The notes below the pieces were generated by a model. That model had not been told where the DNA came from. It did not search any database and saw nothing but the letters and a program-made list of their open reading frames with translations. DNA of 64,000 bases from Paenibacillus curdlanolyticus YK9 (lineage in GTDB: Bacteria; Bacillota; Bacilli; Paenibacillales; Paenibacillaceae): assembly GCF_000179615.1 (NCBI RefSeq), contig NZ_AEDD01000002.1:248001-312000 (forward strand), read 5' to 3'. Each line of letters opens with the position of its first letter. The stretch's first letter is position 1. Shown here one piece after another: positions 36,436-45,546 of this stretch. The position numbers were made by a program, and so were the translations under genes.

Positions 36436-38100
36436 ATGGCAAGCAACAATGGCAAGCTGCTCATCATCGGATTCGGTCCCGGAGCATTCGAGCATATCAC
36501 CGAACGTGCGCGGCAGGCGATCGAAGAAAGTGAAGTCATTATCGGCTACAACACCTATGTGGATCTCATTCGCGGACTATTGACCGATCAAGAAATTGTC
36601 CGGACGGGCATGACCGAAGAAGTCAGCCGTGCACAGGAAGCGATTCGTCAGGCTGAAATGGGGAAAAAGGTTGCCGTTATCTCAAGCGGTGACTCCGGCG
36701 TATACGGCATGGCCGGCCTCGTTTACGAGGTGCTGATCGAGAAAAATTGGAATCCGGCGACGGGCGTCGAGGTTGAGGTTATTCCGGGCATATCCGCGAT
36801 TAACTCATGCGCTTCGCTTCTTGGGGCGCCTGTCATGCACGATGCTTGCACGATTAGCCTAAGCGACCATTTAACACCGTGGGAGCAGATTGCAAAACGA
36901 GTGGAAGCAGCGGCGGCGGCGGATTTTATTATCGCATTGTACAATCCGCGGAGCGGCCGGCGTACGAGACAGATTGTGGAGACGCAGCGGATTTTGCTAG
37001 CGCATCGGTCTCCCGACACGCCGGTAGGTTTAGTGAAAAGCGCCTATCGTGACCGGGAGCAAGTAATTGTGACGACACTCGGCGCGATGCTGGAGCATGA
37101 TATCGGAATGCTCACGACGGTCATCATCGGCAACTCTACGACATTTTTCTATGAGGGACTTATCATAACGCCGCGCGGATACAAGCGTAAATATACGCTC
37201 GATACGGTCGAGCAAGCTTTACGGCCACACGAACGCCTGCGTACAGAGGCGGAGCCGTGGTCGCTCAACGCGCGAGAAGAAGATTGGGAGAGCGAAGAGG
37301 AAGAATCGGCTACGCCTGAGACCAAGACAGAGCCAGCCCATCATCCGGTGTCGCTCGCCTTGGAAGCGCTTGAGCTGCTCACAGCGAAGGGAATTGTCGC
37401 TGGCGGGCGGATGACAGCAGCGGCCCAGTCGCCGAGCCCTGCGCGGACAACCTTGTCTATTCTTGAGCTAGGCGTTGCCCCAGGTATCGCGAACAAAAAA
37501 TTCAGCGCCCAGCAAATGATGCAGATCGCCGAGCTGGTCGGCGAATCGGGCGAGATCGAATATACGCCGCATCATCAAATCATCATTCGCGTGGAGACGG
37601 AGGACCCGTCCAGCATTGTGTCGCGATTGAAGGCGGAAAACCTGCTCGTGTTCCCTATCGGCGATGTCGCGCAAGTAAAGGCATGCGATTTTTGCAATCT
37701 GGAGAAGGACGAAGCGATCCCGATTGCGGAGCAGCTGAACCTGGCCATCGGCGGGCTTAAAACGCCTAAAGAGTTGAAGGTCGGGATCAACGGCTGCGGC
37801 ATGGCTTGTTACGGCGCCGTGCTGGAGGATATCGGCATCGTGTTCCGCAGAGGCGCGTACGATTTGTTCCTCGGAGGCAAAACGATTGGCCGCAACGCCC
37901 ATGCTGCGCAGCCGGTGGCAGAGGGCATCTCCGCTGCCGATATCGTGCCGGTGATGGAACGTATTTTTAAGGAGTATACGGAAAAAGGACATCCGAACGA
38001 ACGGTTTCATAAATTTTTCAAACGGGTTGGCCGAGTTGCAGGCTTCGCCTATCAGGACCATCATGCGCCTGTTGAAGTAGACGCGGCTTGCGGAGATTGA
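36436..38100 (+). CDS. cbiH60: Cobalt-factor III C17-methyltransferase with nitrite/sulfite-reductase-like Fe-S domain (CbiH60 type)
   Basis: The 554-residue protein starts behind AAGGAGGAGC. Residues about 6-245 form the SAM-dependent tetrapyrrole methylase (IGFGPGAFEHITERA, SSGDSGVYGMAG, VIPGISAINS, IALYNPRSGRR), which methylates C17 and contracts the ring. An acidic linker (about 270-305) leads to a ferredoxin-like nitrite/sulfite reductase module with CDFCNLEK and GINGCGMACYGA, giving four cysteines for a 4Fe-4S cluster. This fusion is known from Bacillus megaterium as CbiH60. It is the first gene behind the riboswitch and begins the corrin-forming operon. Confidence 0.94.
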   Translation: MASNNGKLLIIGFGPGAFEHITERARQAIEESEVIIGYNTYVDLIRGLLTDQEIVRTGMTEEVSRAQEAIRQAEMGKKVAVISSGDSGVYGMAGLVYEVLIEKNWNPATGVEVEVIPGISAINSCASLLGAPVMHDACTISLSDHLTPWEQIAKRVEAAAAADFIIALYNPRSGRRTRQIVETQRILLAHRSPDTPVGLVKSAYRDREQVIVTTLGAMLEHDIGMLTTVIIGNSTTFFYEGLIITPRGYKRKYTLDTVEQALRPHERLRTEAEPWSLNAREEDWESEEEESATPETKTEPAHHPVSLALEALELLTAKGIVAGGRMTAAAQSPSPARTTLSILELGVAPGIANKKFSAQQMMQIAELVGESGEIEYTPHHQIIIRVETEDPSSIVSRLKAENLLVFPIGDVAQVKACDFCNLEKDEAIPIAEQLNLAIGGLKTPKELKVGINGCGMACYGAVLEDIGIVFRRGAYDLFLGGKTIGRNAHAAQPVAEGISAADIVPVMERIFKEYTEKGHPNERFHKFFKRVGRVAGFAYQDHHAPVEVDAACGD

Positions 38101-38111
38101 GGAGGATTGGA

Positions 38112-39086
38112 ATGGAAACGATATTGCTTGTTGGTCACGGCAGCCGTGATCCGGAAGGAAACGAGGAGCTGCTTCGATTTGCTGATCTAGTCAGGGCGCA
38201 AGCGCCGGGCTTCCTCATTGAAACGTGCTTCTTGGAATTTGCGAAGCCGTCGATCGATCAAGGCATTGCAAAATGCGTTGCGCAAGGAGCGAGCCGAGTT
38301 GTGCTTGTTCCGATCATTTTGTTTGCAGCAGGACATGCGAAGATTCATATTCCCGATGCGATTGACCATGCGAAAAAGAGGTACCCGCATGTCCAATTCG
38401 CGTACGGGCGTCCGATTGGCGTTCATCAGAAGGTTATTAATATATTAAAATCCCGATTGGCAGAGTCGGGTTACCCAACAGAAAAATATGGCGGAGAGCG
38501 GGATCAGGACACAGCGGTGCTGCTACTGGGACGCGGGAGCAGCGACGTGGATGCGAACAGCGATTTTTATAAAATGGCTCGCCTCTTCTGGGAACAGGTG
38601 CCGGTGAAATGGACGGAAAGCTGTTTTATCGGCGTAACTGAGCCTTCCTTTGAGGAAGGGCTGGAGCGATGCTTGCAGCTTGGCGCCAAAACGGTATACG
38701 TATTGCCGTACTTCCTGTTCACGGGCATTTTGATCAAGCGCATTGAGCAGATGGTTGCGGAATTCGCAGAGCAGCATCCGGACCGCAATATCGTGCTGGC
38801 CGACTATTTCGGGTTTCATCCTGAGCTTGCGGAGCTATTGCTGGACCGGGTAGCGGAGGCATTCGAAGGACGCGCAGCTATGAATTGCGATTTGTGCAAA
38901 TATCGCATGGAGGCGGCTGCTCATATGGAGCATCACCATCACCACGATCACGATCATGATCACGAACATGCACACGACCATGATGACCATCACCATGACC
39001 ACGACCATTCACATGATCACCATCACGACCATGAGCATTCGCATGAACACGGCCATTCTCACGAGCATAAGGAGGAGCCGCAATGA
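38112..39086 (+). CDS. cbiX: Sirohydrochlorin cobaltochelatase CbiX with histidine-rich tail
   Basis: The 324-residue protein starts at ATG 38112 behind GAGGAGG. It has two chelatase halves: LLVGHGSRDPEGNEEL with FLEFAKPSIDQG, then AVLLLGRGSSDVDANSDFYK with IGVTEPSFEEGLERC. It inserts cobalt into sirohydrochlorin. A CDLCKYR segment near residue 258 fits the Fe-S site described in Bacillus CbiX. The last ~50 residues are nearly all His, Asp, Glu and Ser, coded by repetitive CAT/GAC/CAC codons, a likely metal-storage tail. The stop overlaps the cbiJ start by 4 nt. Confidence 0.95.
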   Translation: METILLVGHGSRDPEGNEELLRFADLVRAQAPGFLIETCFLEFAKPSIDQGIAKCVAQGASRVVLVPIILFAAGHAKIHIPDAIDHAKKRYPHVQFAYGRPIGVHQKVINILKSRLAESGYPTEKYGGERDQDTAVLLLGRGSSDVDANSDFYKMARLFWEQVPVKWTESCFIGVTEPSFEEGLERCLQLGAKTVYVLPYFLFTGILIKRIEQMVAEFAEQHPDRNIVLADYFGFHPELAELLLDRVAEAFEGRAAMNCDLCKYRMEAAAHMEHHHHHDHDHDHEHAHDHDDHHHDHDHSHDHHHDHEHSHEHGHSHEHKEEPQ

Positions 39087-39850
39087 TCTTCATGCTTTGC
39101 GGGACTAGCGATGCGAGGGAGCTGGCCGTGCGTATTCGGCAGAGCGGCTGCAAGCTGCTGACATCGGTCGTTACGGAGAGCGCGGCGAAGAGCCTCACGG
39201 ATGAAGGGCTTGAGGTTCGCGTGGGCCGGTTGACCGAAGATGAGATGGTCGAGCGGTTTACGAACGAAGGGTATGCCGCCGTTATCGATGCCAGCCATCC
39301 GTTCGCCGAGGAAGCGCATCGCAATGCCATGCAAGCGGCGAAGCGCGCGGGCATTCCTTATATTCGCTTCGAGCGAGCTTCGCTCGTCTATGACAACCAC
39401 CCTGGGCTAACGGTCGTCCCCGGCTATGAAGAGGCCGCGCTGGAAGCGAAGCGCCGCCAAGGCTCCGTCATGCTGACGACCGGTAGCAAGACGCTGCATA
39501 TATTCGCTCGGCATTTGGCTAACGATCCGAGCATTCGGCTCGTCGCTCGCATGCTGCCAAGGCGCGATAACATGGAAAAATGCGAGGAGCTCGGCGTCGA
39601 GCAAAAAAACATCATCGCGATGCAGGGGCCTTTTTCCCGTGAGATGAATGAAGCGCTCTACAGGCAGTACGGCACGACCATTATGGTGACGAAGGAAAGC
39701 GGCTCGACGGGAGCCGTCGACGAGAAGGTGCAAACCGCGCTCAGCATGGGCATCGACGTCATCCTGATCTCGCGGCCTGAGCTGGCGTTCGGTACCGTAT
39801 TCACGGAATTCGAAGGCATTTTGGAGCAAGTGAAGACGATTTTGGCTTGA
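39083..39850 (+). CDS. cbiJ: Precorrin-6A/cobalt-precorrin-6A reductase CbiJ
   Basis: The 255-residue protein shows the CbiJ/CobK pattern MIFMLCGTSDARELA, VIDASHPFAEEAHRNA, MLTTGSKTL and MVTKESGSTG followed by VDEK. It uses a nicotinamide cofactor to reduce the macrocycle after ring contraction. Cytoplasmic. Its ATG overlaps the cbiX stop, with the ribosome site AAGGAGG inside the cbiX tail, so the two are translationally coupled. Confidence 0.94.
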   Translation: MIFMLCGTSDARELAVRIRQSGCKLLTSVVTESAAKSLTDEGLEVRVGRLTEDEMVERFTNEGYAAVIDASHPFAEEAHRNAMQAAKRAGIPYIRFERASLVYDNHPGLTVVPGYEEAALEAKRRQGSVMLTTGSKTLHIFARHLANDPSIRLVARMLPRRDNMEKCEELGVEQKNIIAMQGPFSREMNEALYRQYGTTIMVTKESGSTGAVDEKVQTALSMGIDVILISRPELAFGTVFTEFEGILEQVKTILA

Positions 39851-39869
39851 TTATTGGGAGGGATTTTGA

Positions 39870-40520
39870 ATGGATTTCAAAACGGAATTTAAGCCGCTTA
39901 CGATACAGCCGCAGGAAATTGAAGAAAAGAGCTTTGAGATGATTACAGAGGAGCTAGGCGAGCATTCATTCACGGAGGACCAGTATCCTGTCGTGCAGCG
40001 AGTCATTCACGCTTCTGCCGATTTTGAACTCGGGCGCAGCCTTGTGTTCCACCCGGATGCGATTGAGTCCGGAATTGCCGCGATTCGCCGGGGGGAGAAG
40101 GTCATCGCGGATGTGCAGATGGTGCAGGTAGGCATTAGCAAAGAGCGCATCTACAAATATGGCGGCGACGTCAACGTATATATATCCGATCCCGATGTAG
40201 TGGAGGAAGCGAAGCGGCTGAATACGACGCGTGCGATCATATCGATGCGCAAGGCGCTGCGCGAAGCAGAGGGCGGCATTTATGCAATCGGCAACGCTCC
40301 CACGGCATTGCTGGAGCTAATTCGCCTTGTGAAGGAAGGTCTCGCCAAGCCGAGCCTGATTATCGGCATGCCTGTCGGCTTCGTATCGGCGGCGGAATCG
40401 AAGGACGAGCTGCTTAAGCTTGATATTCCATACATTACAAATATCGGGCGCAAAGGCGGAAGCACGATCGTTGTTGCTGCGCTTAACGCAATATCGATCA
40501 TGGCGGATAAACGCGCATAG
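39870..40520 (+). CDS. cbiC: Precorrin-8X/cobalt-precorrin-8 methylmutase CbiC
   Basis: The 216-residue protein matches CbiC/CobH: QYPVVQRVIHASADFE with the catalytic histidine, VIADVQMVQVGI, TRAIISMRKAL, YAIGNAPTALLELI and IIGMPVGFVSAAESK. It moves the C11 methyl group to C12 to give (cobalt-)hydrogenobyrinic acid. The start follows GGGAGG, 19 nt after cbiJ. Length is normal. Confidence 0.95.
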   Translation: MDFKTEFKPLTIQPQEIEEKSFEMITEELGEHSFTEDQYPVVQRVIHASADFELGRSLVFHPDAIESGIAAIRRGEKVIADVQMVQVGISKERIYKYGGDVNVYISDPDVVEEAKRLNTTRAIISMRKALREAEGGIYAIGNAPTALLELIRLVKEGLAKPSLIIGMPVGFVSAAESKDELLKLDIPYITNIGRKGGSTIVVAALNAISIMADKRA

Positions 40521-40551
40521 GCGAGGCGGGCGCATAGAAGGGGGGATCGCC

Positions 40552-41670
40552 GTGAGCGAGCGGCAGCAGGAGGAAAACAAATCCGAACAACCGATGAGGC
40601 ATGGCTTTACGACCGGCGCATGCGCAACTGCGGCTGCCAAAGGCGCGCTCACGATGCTGATCACCCAGCAATCGGTTCACGCTGCGGAGGTATGGCTGCC
40701 GGCAGGCTTTGCCCATGCGTTCGAGCTGATCGAGGGCGAATATACGAGGGATATGGCGCAGGTCGCGACAATAAAAGACGCAGGCGACGATCCGGATGCG
40801 ACGCATAAAGCGAAAATTATCGCCACTGTCTGCTGGAAAGAAGGCGGCGGCATCGAGCTGGATGGAGGCGTCGGCGTCGGCCGAGTCACCAAACCGGGGC
40901 TCCCGGTACCCGTTGGCGAAGCCGCGATCAATCCGGTGCCGCGAAGAATGCTGACGCGTGCCGCCGAGGAAGTGCTAAGCGAGTTCGGCATCGCGCCGGA
41001 ACGCGGCGTTAGAATTGTTATTTCCGTACCGGACGGTGAGGAAATCGCCAAAAAAACGTTGAATGCACGCCTCGGCATTCTTGGCGGTATCTCGATTCTC
41101 GGGACGCGCGGCGTTGTTGTGCCATTCTCGACCGCGGCCTACAAGGCCAGCGTCATTCAAGCGCTGCAGGTGGCGAAGGCGTCCGGCTGCAAGCAGGTCG
41201 TGCTGACGACGGGAGGCAGCAGCGAAAAGTACGCTATCAAGATGAATCCAGAGCTAAGCGAGGAAGCGTTCATCCAGATGGGCGATTTTGTTGGATTCTC
41301 GCTGCAGCACGCCAAGCGGCTGGGCATGGGGAAAGTCAGCCTCGTCGGCATGATGGGCAAGTTTTCGAAGGTGGCGCAGGGCGTCATGATGGTCCATTCG
41401 AAGAGCGCGCCTGTCGATTTTGCGTTTTTGGCTAAGGTAGCCGCTGATGCGGGTGCAAACGCTGAATTGCAGCAGTCGATTATGGAAGCCAATACCGCTT
41501 CGCAAGCCGGGGACCTTGCAGCGGAGGCGGGAATCAATGAGTTTTTTAATCGACTATGCGAATCCGCTTGCCGACACGCTTTGATGCATATCGGCGGCGG
41601 CATCGCGGTAGAAACCGTACTCGTCACGATGAAGGGCGAAGTGCTGGGGAGGGCGGAAGTAGTTGGATAA
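40552..41670 (+). CDS. cbiD: Cobalt-precorrin-5B C1-methyltransferase CbiD
   Basis: GTG at 40552 behind AGGGGGG is the chosen start; an earlier in-frame ATG lies inside cbiC. The 372-residue protein has the CbiD start RHGFTTGACATAAAKGA, then GGGIELDGGVGVGRVTKPGL, GEAAINPVPR, GGISILGTRGVV and TTGGSSEKYA. It methylates C1 in the anaerobic pathway. It overlaps the TTG start of cbiET by 8 nt. Confidence 0.95.
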   Translation: MSERQQEENKSEQPMRHGFTTGACATAAAKGALTMLITQQSVHAAEVWLPAGFAHAFELIEGEYTRDMAQVATIKDAGDDPDATHKAKIIATVCWKEGGGIELDGGVGVGRVTKPGLPVPVGEAAINPVPRRMLTRAAEEVLSEFGIAPERGVRIVISVPDGEEIAKKTLNARLGILGGISILGTRGVVVPFSTAAYKASVIQALQVAKASGCKQVVLTTGGSSEKYAIKMNPELSEEAFIQMGDFVGFSLQHAKRLGMGKVSLVGMMGKFSKVAQGVMMVHSKSAPVDFAFLAKVAADAGANAELQQSIMEANTASQAGDLAAEAGINEFFNRLCESACRHALMHIGGGIAVETVLVTMKGEVLGRAEVVG

Positions 41671-42919
41671 ACGCATTCATATTATAGGCATTGGCGATGA
41701 CGGCCCACGGGGGTTAAGCGAAGCAAGCCTGCAGCAGATTGAACAAGCTGGCGTGCTGGTTGGCGGCGAGCGCCATTTGGCCATGTTTCCGGGGATCGGA
41801 AACGAGCGCATCGTACTGAAAGGCGGATTCGTGCAAACCGTTGAGCGGCTGCTGAGCCTGCGGGAGCAGTCCCCGGTTACGGTGCTGGCTTCCGGAGACC
41901 CGCTGTTTTATGGGATCGCGGGCTTTATTGCCAAGAAGGCAGGGTCAGATGCCGTATGCATTCACCCGCATTTAAGCTCGTTGCAGCTTGCCTTTGCCAG
42001 AATGGGCGACAGCTGGCAGGATGCGGTGCTTGAGAGCGTGCATGGAAGGCCGATTAAAGGACTGGCGCAGCGCATAGACGGCAAAGCAAAGGTAGCCTTG
42101 TTGACCGACGAGACGAATAGTCCGGCAGCCGTTGCGGCCTACTTGCTCTCGTTCGGCATGGACGAATACGATGCGTTCGTTGCGGAAAATCTCGGCGGCG
42201 AAGATGAGCGGTATGGGTGGTGGACGCTGTCGGATATGGCGGAAGCCACGTTTGCTCCGCTAAATGTTGTCGTACTGAGGCGGAGGCTGGATGCGCCGCC
42301 TTCGCGGCATGGCATCGGCTTTGAAGATCTTGAGTTCGATCAGCGGAAACCGGATAAAGGACTCATTACGAAAAAGGAAGTGCGCGTGCTGAGCTTGGCC
42401 GAGCTTAAGCTGAAGCCGGACAGCATCGTTTGGGATATCGGCGCGGGCTCCGGTTCAGTCGCGGTCGAAAGTGCAAGGCTGGCGCCGCTTGGGCAAGTGT
42501 TCGCGCTTGAGAAAAATGAAGGCGACCTTGTGAACATCCACAGCAACAGCCGCAAGTTTAGAGCAGACCTTACGGCCATCCACGCGAAAGCGCCCGATGG
42601 GTTGGATCGTTTGCCTGATCCGGACGCAGTGTTCATCGGCGGCAGCGGCGGCGAGCTGCGCGAGCTCATCCGCATCTGCTGCGAGCGCCTTAAGGAAGGC
42701 GGACGCATTGTCGTGAATGCAGCAACGATCGAAACGCTCGCGGCGGCGCAATCGGCGCTGCGCGAGGGTGGCTTTGATACGAATATTGCGCTCGTTCAGA
42801 TTTCGCGGAGCAAACCGATTTTGGACATGACTCGTTTTGAAGGACTCAACCCGATTTATGTCATCACCGGAAGCCGCGGGAACGGAGCAGCACAGAAGCA
42901 AGGGGAGAAGGAAGCATGA
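41663..42919 (+). CDS. cbiET: Precorrin-6Y C5,15-methyltransferase, CbiE-CbiT fusion
   Basis: The TTG start lies within the end of cbiD behind GGAGGGCGG. The 418-residue protein joins CbiE (about residues 1-205; IHIIGIGDDGPRGLSEASL, VLASGDPLFYGIAGFI) to CbiT (from about 225; VWDIGAGSGSVAVESARL as the SAM site, VFIGGSGGELREL). Together they methylate C5 and C15 and decarboxylate the C12 side chain. Its stop overlaps the cbiL start by 4 nt. Confidence 0.95.
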   Translation: MDKRIHIIGIGDDGPRGLSEASLQQIEQAGVLVGGERHLAMFPGIGNERIVLKGGFVQTVERLLSLREQSPVTVLASGDPLFYGIAGFIAKKAGSDAVCIHPHLSSLQLAFARMGDSWQDAVLESVHGRPIKGLAQRIDGKAKVALLTDETNSPAAVAAYLLSFGMDEYDAFVAENLGGEDERYGWWTLSDMAEATFAPLNVVVLRRRLDAPPSRHGIGFEDLEFDQRKPDKGLITKKEVRVLSLAELKLKPDSIVWDIGAGSGSVAVESARLAPLGQVFALEKNEGDLVNIHSNSRKFRADLTAIHAKAPDGLDRLPDPDAVFIGGSGGELRELIRICCERLKEGGRIVVNAATIETLAAAQSALREGGFDTNIALVQISRSKPILDMTRFEGLNPIYVITGSRGNGAAQKQGEKEA

Positions 42920-43638
42920 CGACTACCGCTGTAAAAATAGGGACGCTGTACGGAGTAGGCGTTGGACCGGGAGATCCGGAGCTCATAACGGTCAAGGCGT
43001 TTCGATTGCTGAAAGAATGTCCGGTAATCGCATACCCGAGAAAACGGATGGGCGCCAAGTCCTATGCGCTTGAGATCGTTGAGCTGTATGTGAATACGGC
43101 GGAGAAGGACATGCTGGGGCTCGTCTTTCCGATGACCAAGGATCAGGCGACGCTGGATCGGGAGTGGAATAAAACAACCGAGCTGATCTGGCAGCATTTG
43201 CAGGCCGGTCGAGATATCGCTTTTGTAACCGAGGGCGATCCGAACCTGTACAGCACATTTATTCATATGGCGCGGCTCATGCAGAAGCTCCATCCAGAGG
43301 TGCCAATTCGTTCGGTGCCTGGCATCTCATCCGTACTTGGCGCGGCTGCAAGGCTGAATGTTCCGCTTGCCGACGGCGATGATCAAGTGGCGATCGTGCC
43401 TGCGACCGGCGATCGTGATGAAATGAAACGCGCGATCGTCGAGCATGACGCGATCGTATTTATAAAAGTAGCGAAGGTTTTGGATATGATGATCGACATT
43501 TTGGAGGAGCTCCACCTGATCGATAAAGCTTCTGTCGTGACGAAGGTCACTTCCCCTCAGGAGCTGGTCTGGCGCAACATTCGCGAGCTCAAAGGGCAGG
43601 AGCTGGAATATTTAACGTTGATGGTGGTGAGAAAATGA
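42916..43638 (+). CDS. cbiL: Cobalt-factor II/precorrin-2 C20-methyltransferase CbiL
   Basis: The 240-residue protein is a canonical tetrapyrrole methylase: GTLYGVGVGPGDPELITVKA at the start, FVTEGDPNLYSTF as the middle SAM-binding loop, and VPGISSVLGAAARL. It makes the first methylation specific to B12. It overlaps both neighbours (cbiET, cbiF) by 4 nt each, with GGGGAGAAGGAAG as ribosome site. Confidence 0.95.
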   Translation: MTTTAVKIGTLYGVGVGPGDPELITVKAFRLLKECPVIAYPRKRMGAKSYALEIVELYVNTAEKDMLGLVFPMTKDQATLDREWNKTTELIWQHLQAGRDIAFVTEGDPNLYSTFIHMARLMQKLHPEVPIRSVPGISSVLGAAARLNVPLADGDDQVAIVPATGDRDEMKRAIVEHDAIVFIKVAKVLDMMIDILEELHLIDKASVVTKVTSPQELVWRNIRELKGQELEYLTLMVVRK

Positions 43639-44429
43639 CGCTCAACCCGCAAGTCTATATCGTTGGCGCAGGCCCGGGAGACCCAGATTTAATTACGGTT
43701 AAAGGTCAGCGTATTTTGCAGCAAGCCGATGTTGTGCTTTACACCGATTCGCTTGTAAATGAAGAGTTGATTGCCCGTGCGGGCAATCATGCGACGGTGC
43801 TGCAAAGCTCAGGCATGGACCTTGAGCAGATGGTTCAGCTGATGGCTTCTGCGGTACGCGCAGGCAAATCGGTCGCGCGCATTCATACGGGAGATCCGTC
43901 GATGTACGGTGCGATCTTGGAGCAAATGGTGCTGCTAAAGCAGGAAGGCATCGCCTATGAGATTGTTCCGGGCGTCAGCTCCGTGTTCGCGGCTGCGGCG
44001 GTGCTCGGCGCTGAGCTGACGGTGCCGGATTTGACGCAGACGGTCATTCTCACGCGCGCGGAAGGGCGGACGCCTGTCCCTGAGCGGGAAAAGCTGCGTG
44101 ACCTCGCATCCCACCATTGCACCGTTGCGCTCTATTTAAGCGCTACGCTGGCTAAGAAGGTTGTACGGGAGTTTATTGAGGCTGGCTGGGATGAGGATAC
44201 GCCAGTGGCAGTCGTACAGCGTGCAACTTGGCCGGATCAGAAAATTTTGCGCTCGACGCTGCGTAATTTGGCGGAAGATTTGCGTCAGGCGGGCATCCGC
44301 ATGCACGCGATGATTTTAGCTGGCAAGGCGCTCGATCCTTCGCTGGTCGATCGCGATGAGCATCGCTCCAAGCTGTATGACAAAACGTTCACGCACGGCT
44401 ACCGGAAAGGAGTGGCGGCAAGTGAGTAA
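43635..44429 (+). CDS. cbiF: Cobalt-precorrin-4 C11-methyltransferase CbiF
   Basis: The 264-residue protein has the CbiF/CobM signature YIVGAGPGDPDLITVKG, VVLYTDSLVNEEL, RIHTGDPSMYGAILEQ and VPGVSSVFAAAAVLGAELTVP, which lines the active site. It methylates C11 after ring contraction. The start overlaps cbiL by 4 nt and its end overlaps the GTG start of cbiG by 8 nt. Confidence 0.96.
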   Translation: MTLNPQVYIVGAGPGDPDLITVKGQRILQQADVVLYTDSLVNEELIARAGNHATVLQSSGMDLEQMVQLMASAVRAGKSVARIHTGDPSMYGAILEQMVLLKQEGIAYEIVPGVSSVFAAAAVLGAELTVPDLTQTVILTRAEGRTPVPEREKLRDLASHHCTVALYLSATLAKKVVREFIEAGWDEDTPVAVVQRATWPDQKILRSTLRNLAEDLRQAGIRMHAMILAGKALDPSLVDRDEHRSKLYDKTFTHGYRKGVAASE

Positions 44430-45546
44430 TCCTTTTGCCGCTGTTGCGATCACGAAGCATGGCGTGGAGATGGCGCGTGATCTTGTCGAACGTTTTCCCG
44501 GTACCGACCTGTACTATATGAGCAAATTCGCTCGCGGTGACGAAGCGGTGAAGGGCTACGAGATGTTCGAAGGCTCGGTAAAGCTCATTTTGCCGGATCT
44601 GTTCAAGAAGTATAACGGCCTTATAATCATTATTTCGCTAGGTGCAGTCGTTCGCATGATTGCGCCGATTCTGGAAGATAAGAAGAAGGATCCTGCCGTT
44701 ATCGTCATCGATGACCGGGGCGAGCACGTAATCAGCGTGCTGTCCGGCCATTTGGGCGGCGCGAATGAATTAACCCGTGAGGTGGCTGCCGCACTCGGCG
44801 CTCGGCCGGTGATCACGACAGCTTCGGATGTGCAGCAAACGATCCCTGTCGATCTATTCGGGCGCAGCTTTGGCTGGGTCATCGAAAGCTTCGACAAAGC
44901 GACGCCGGTCAGCGCTTCGGTCGTCAACGAGGAGCGAGTCGTCGTCGTCCAAGAAACTGGCGAGACGAATTGGTGGACATACGAGAAGAAGCCGCTGCCC
45001 GATCACATCCGCGTCTATGCGAATGCGCAGGAAGCAATGCATGTGCCATTCGATGCTGCGCTGGTCGTTTCCGACAGGCTGCTGTCTCATGAGGAAGAAG
45101 CCGTTCTGCTGCGTAACGGCGTATTATACCGCCCCAAGTCGCTGGTAATCGGCATGGGATGCAATCGAGGAACATCGGCAGACGAGATCGAAAGCGTCAT
45201 AATCGATACGCTTGCCGACATGCGGCTTTCGCTGCGAAGTGTCCGATGCATCGCGACGATCGATATCAAGAAAGATGAACAAGGGCTGCTGGACATCTGC
45301 CGCAAATATGGGTGGCGGTTGGAGGCGTATACGCCTGAAGAGCTTAACGAGGTTCCACTTGCGAACCCGTCTGACACAGTGTTTAAGTTTACAGGCGCTT
45401 ACGGCGTATGTGAGCCCGCGGCTTTACGCGCAAGCGGCGCATCGGAATGGCTGCTGGAGAAGAAAAAGAGCGGCAACGTAACGATCTCGATTGCTCGCGT
45501 GCGCTTCCCGCAAACAGCTGCCGCATGTTCGGAGGCAGTGCGATGA
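44422..45546 (+). CDS. cbiG: Cobalt-precorrin-5A hydrolase CbiG
   Basis: GTG 44422 behind AAGGAG, within the end of cbiF, gives 374 residues. The N-terminal part (VAITKHGVEMARDLV, IISLGAVVRMIAP), the core (VIDDRGEHVISVLSGHLGGAN) and the C-terminal CobE-like part (VIGMGCNRGTSADEIE) are all present. It opens the delta-lactone ring and releases acetaldehyde (C20). The stop overlaps the start of cbiA (ATGA). Confidence 0.95.
   Translation: MSNPFAAVAITKHGVEMARDLVERFPGTDLYYMSKFARGDEAVKGYEMFEGSVKLILPDLFKKYNGLIIIISLGAVVRMIAPILEDKKKDPAVIVIDDRGEHVISVLSGHLGGANELTREVAAALGARPVITTASDVQQTIPVDLFGRSFGWVIESFDKATPVSASVVNEERVVVVQETGETNWWTYEKKPLPDHIRVYANAQEAMHVPFDAALVVSDRLLSHEEEAVLLRNGVLYRPKSLVIGMGCNRGTSADEIESVIIDTLADMRLSLRSVRCIATIDIKKDEQGLLDICRKYGWRLEAYTPEELNEVPLANPSDTVFKFTGAYGVCEPAALRASGASEWLLEKKKSGNVTISIARVRFPQTAAACSEAVR

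Noticed and set aside
38925..39075. Tandem DNA repeat or CRISPR-like array
   Set aside because: The repetitive sequence is explained by His/Asp/Glu codons of the CbiX tail.
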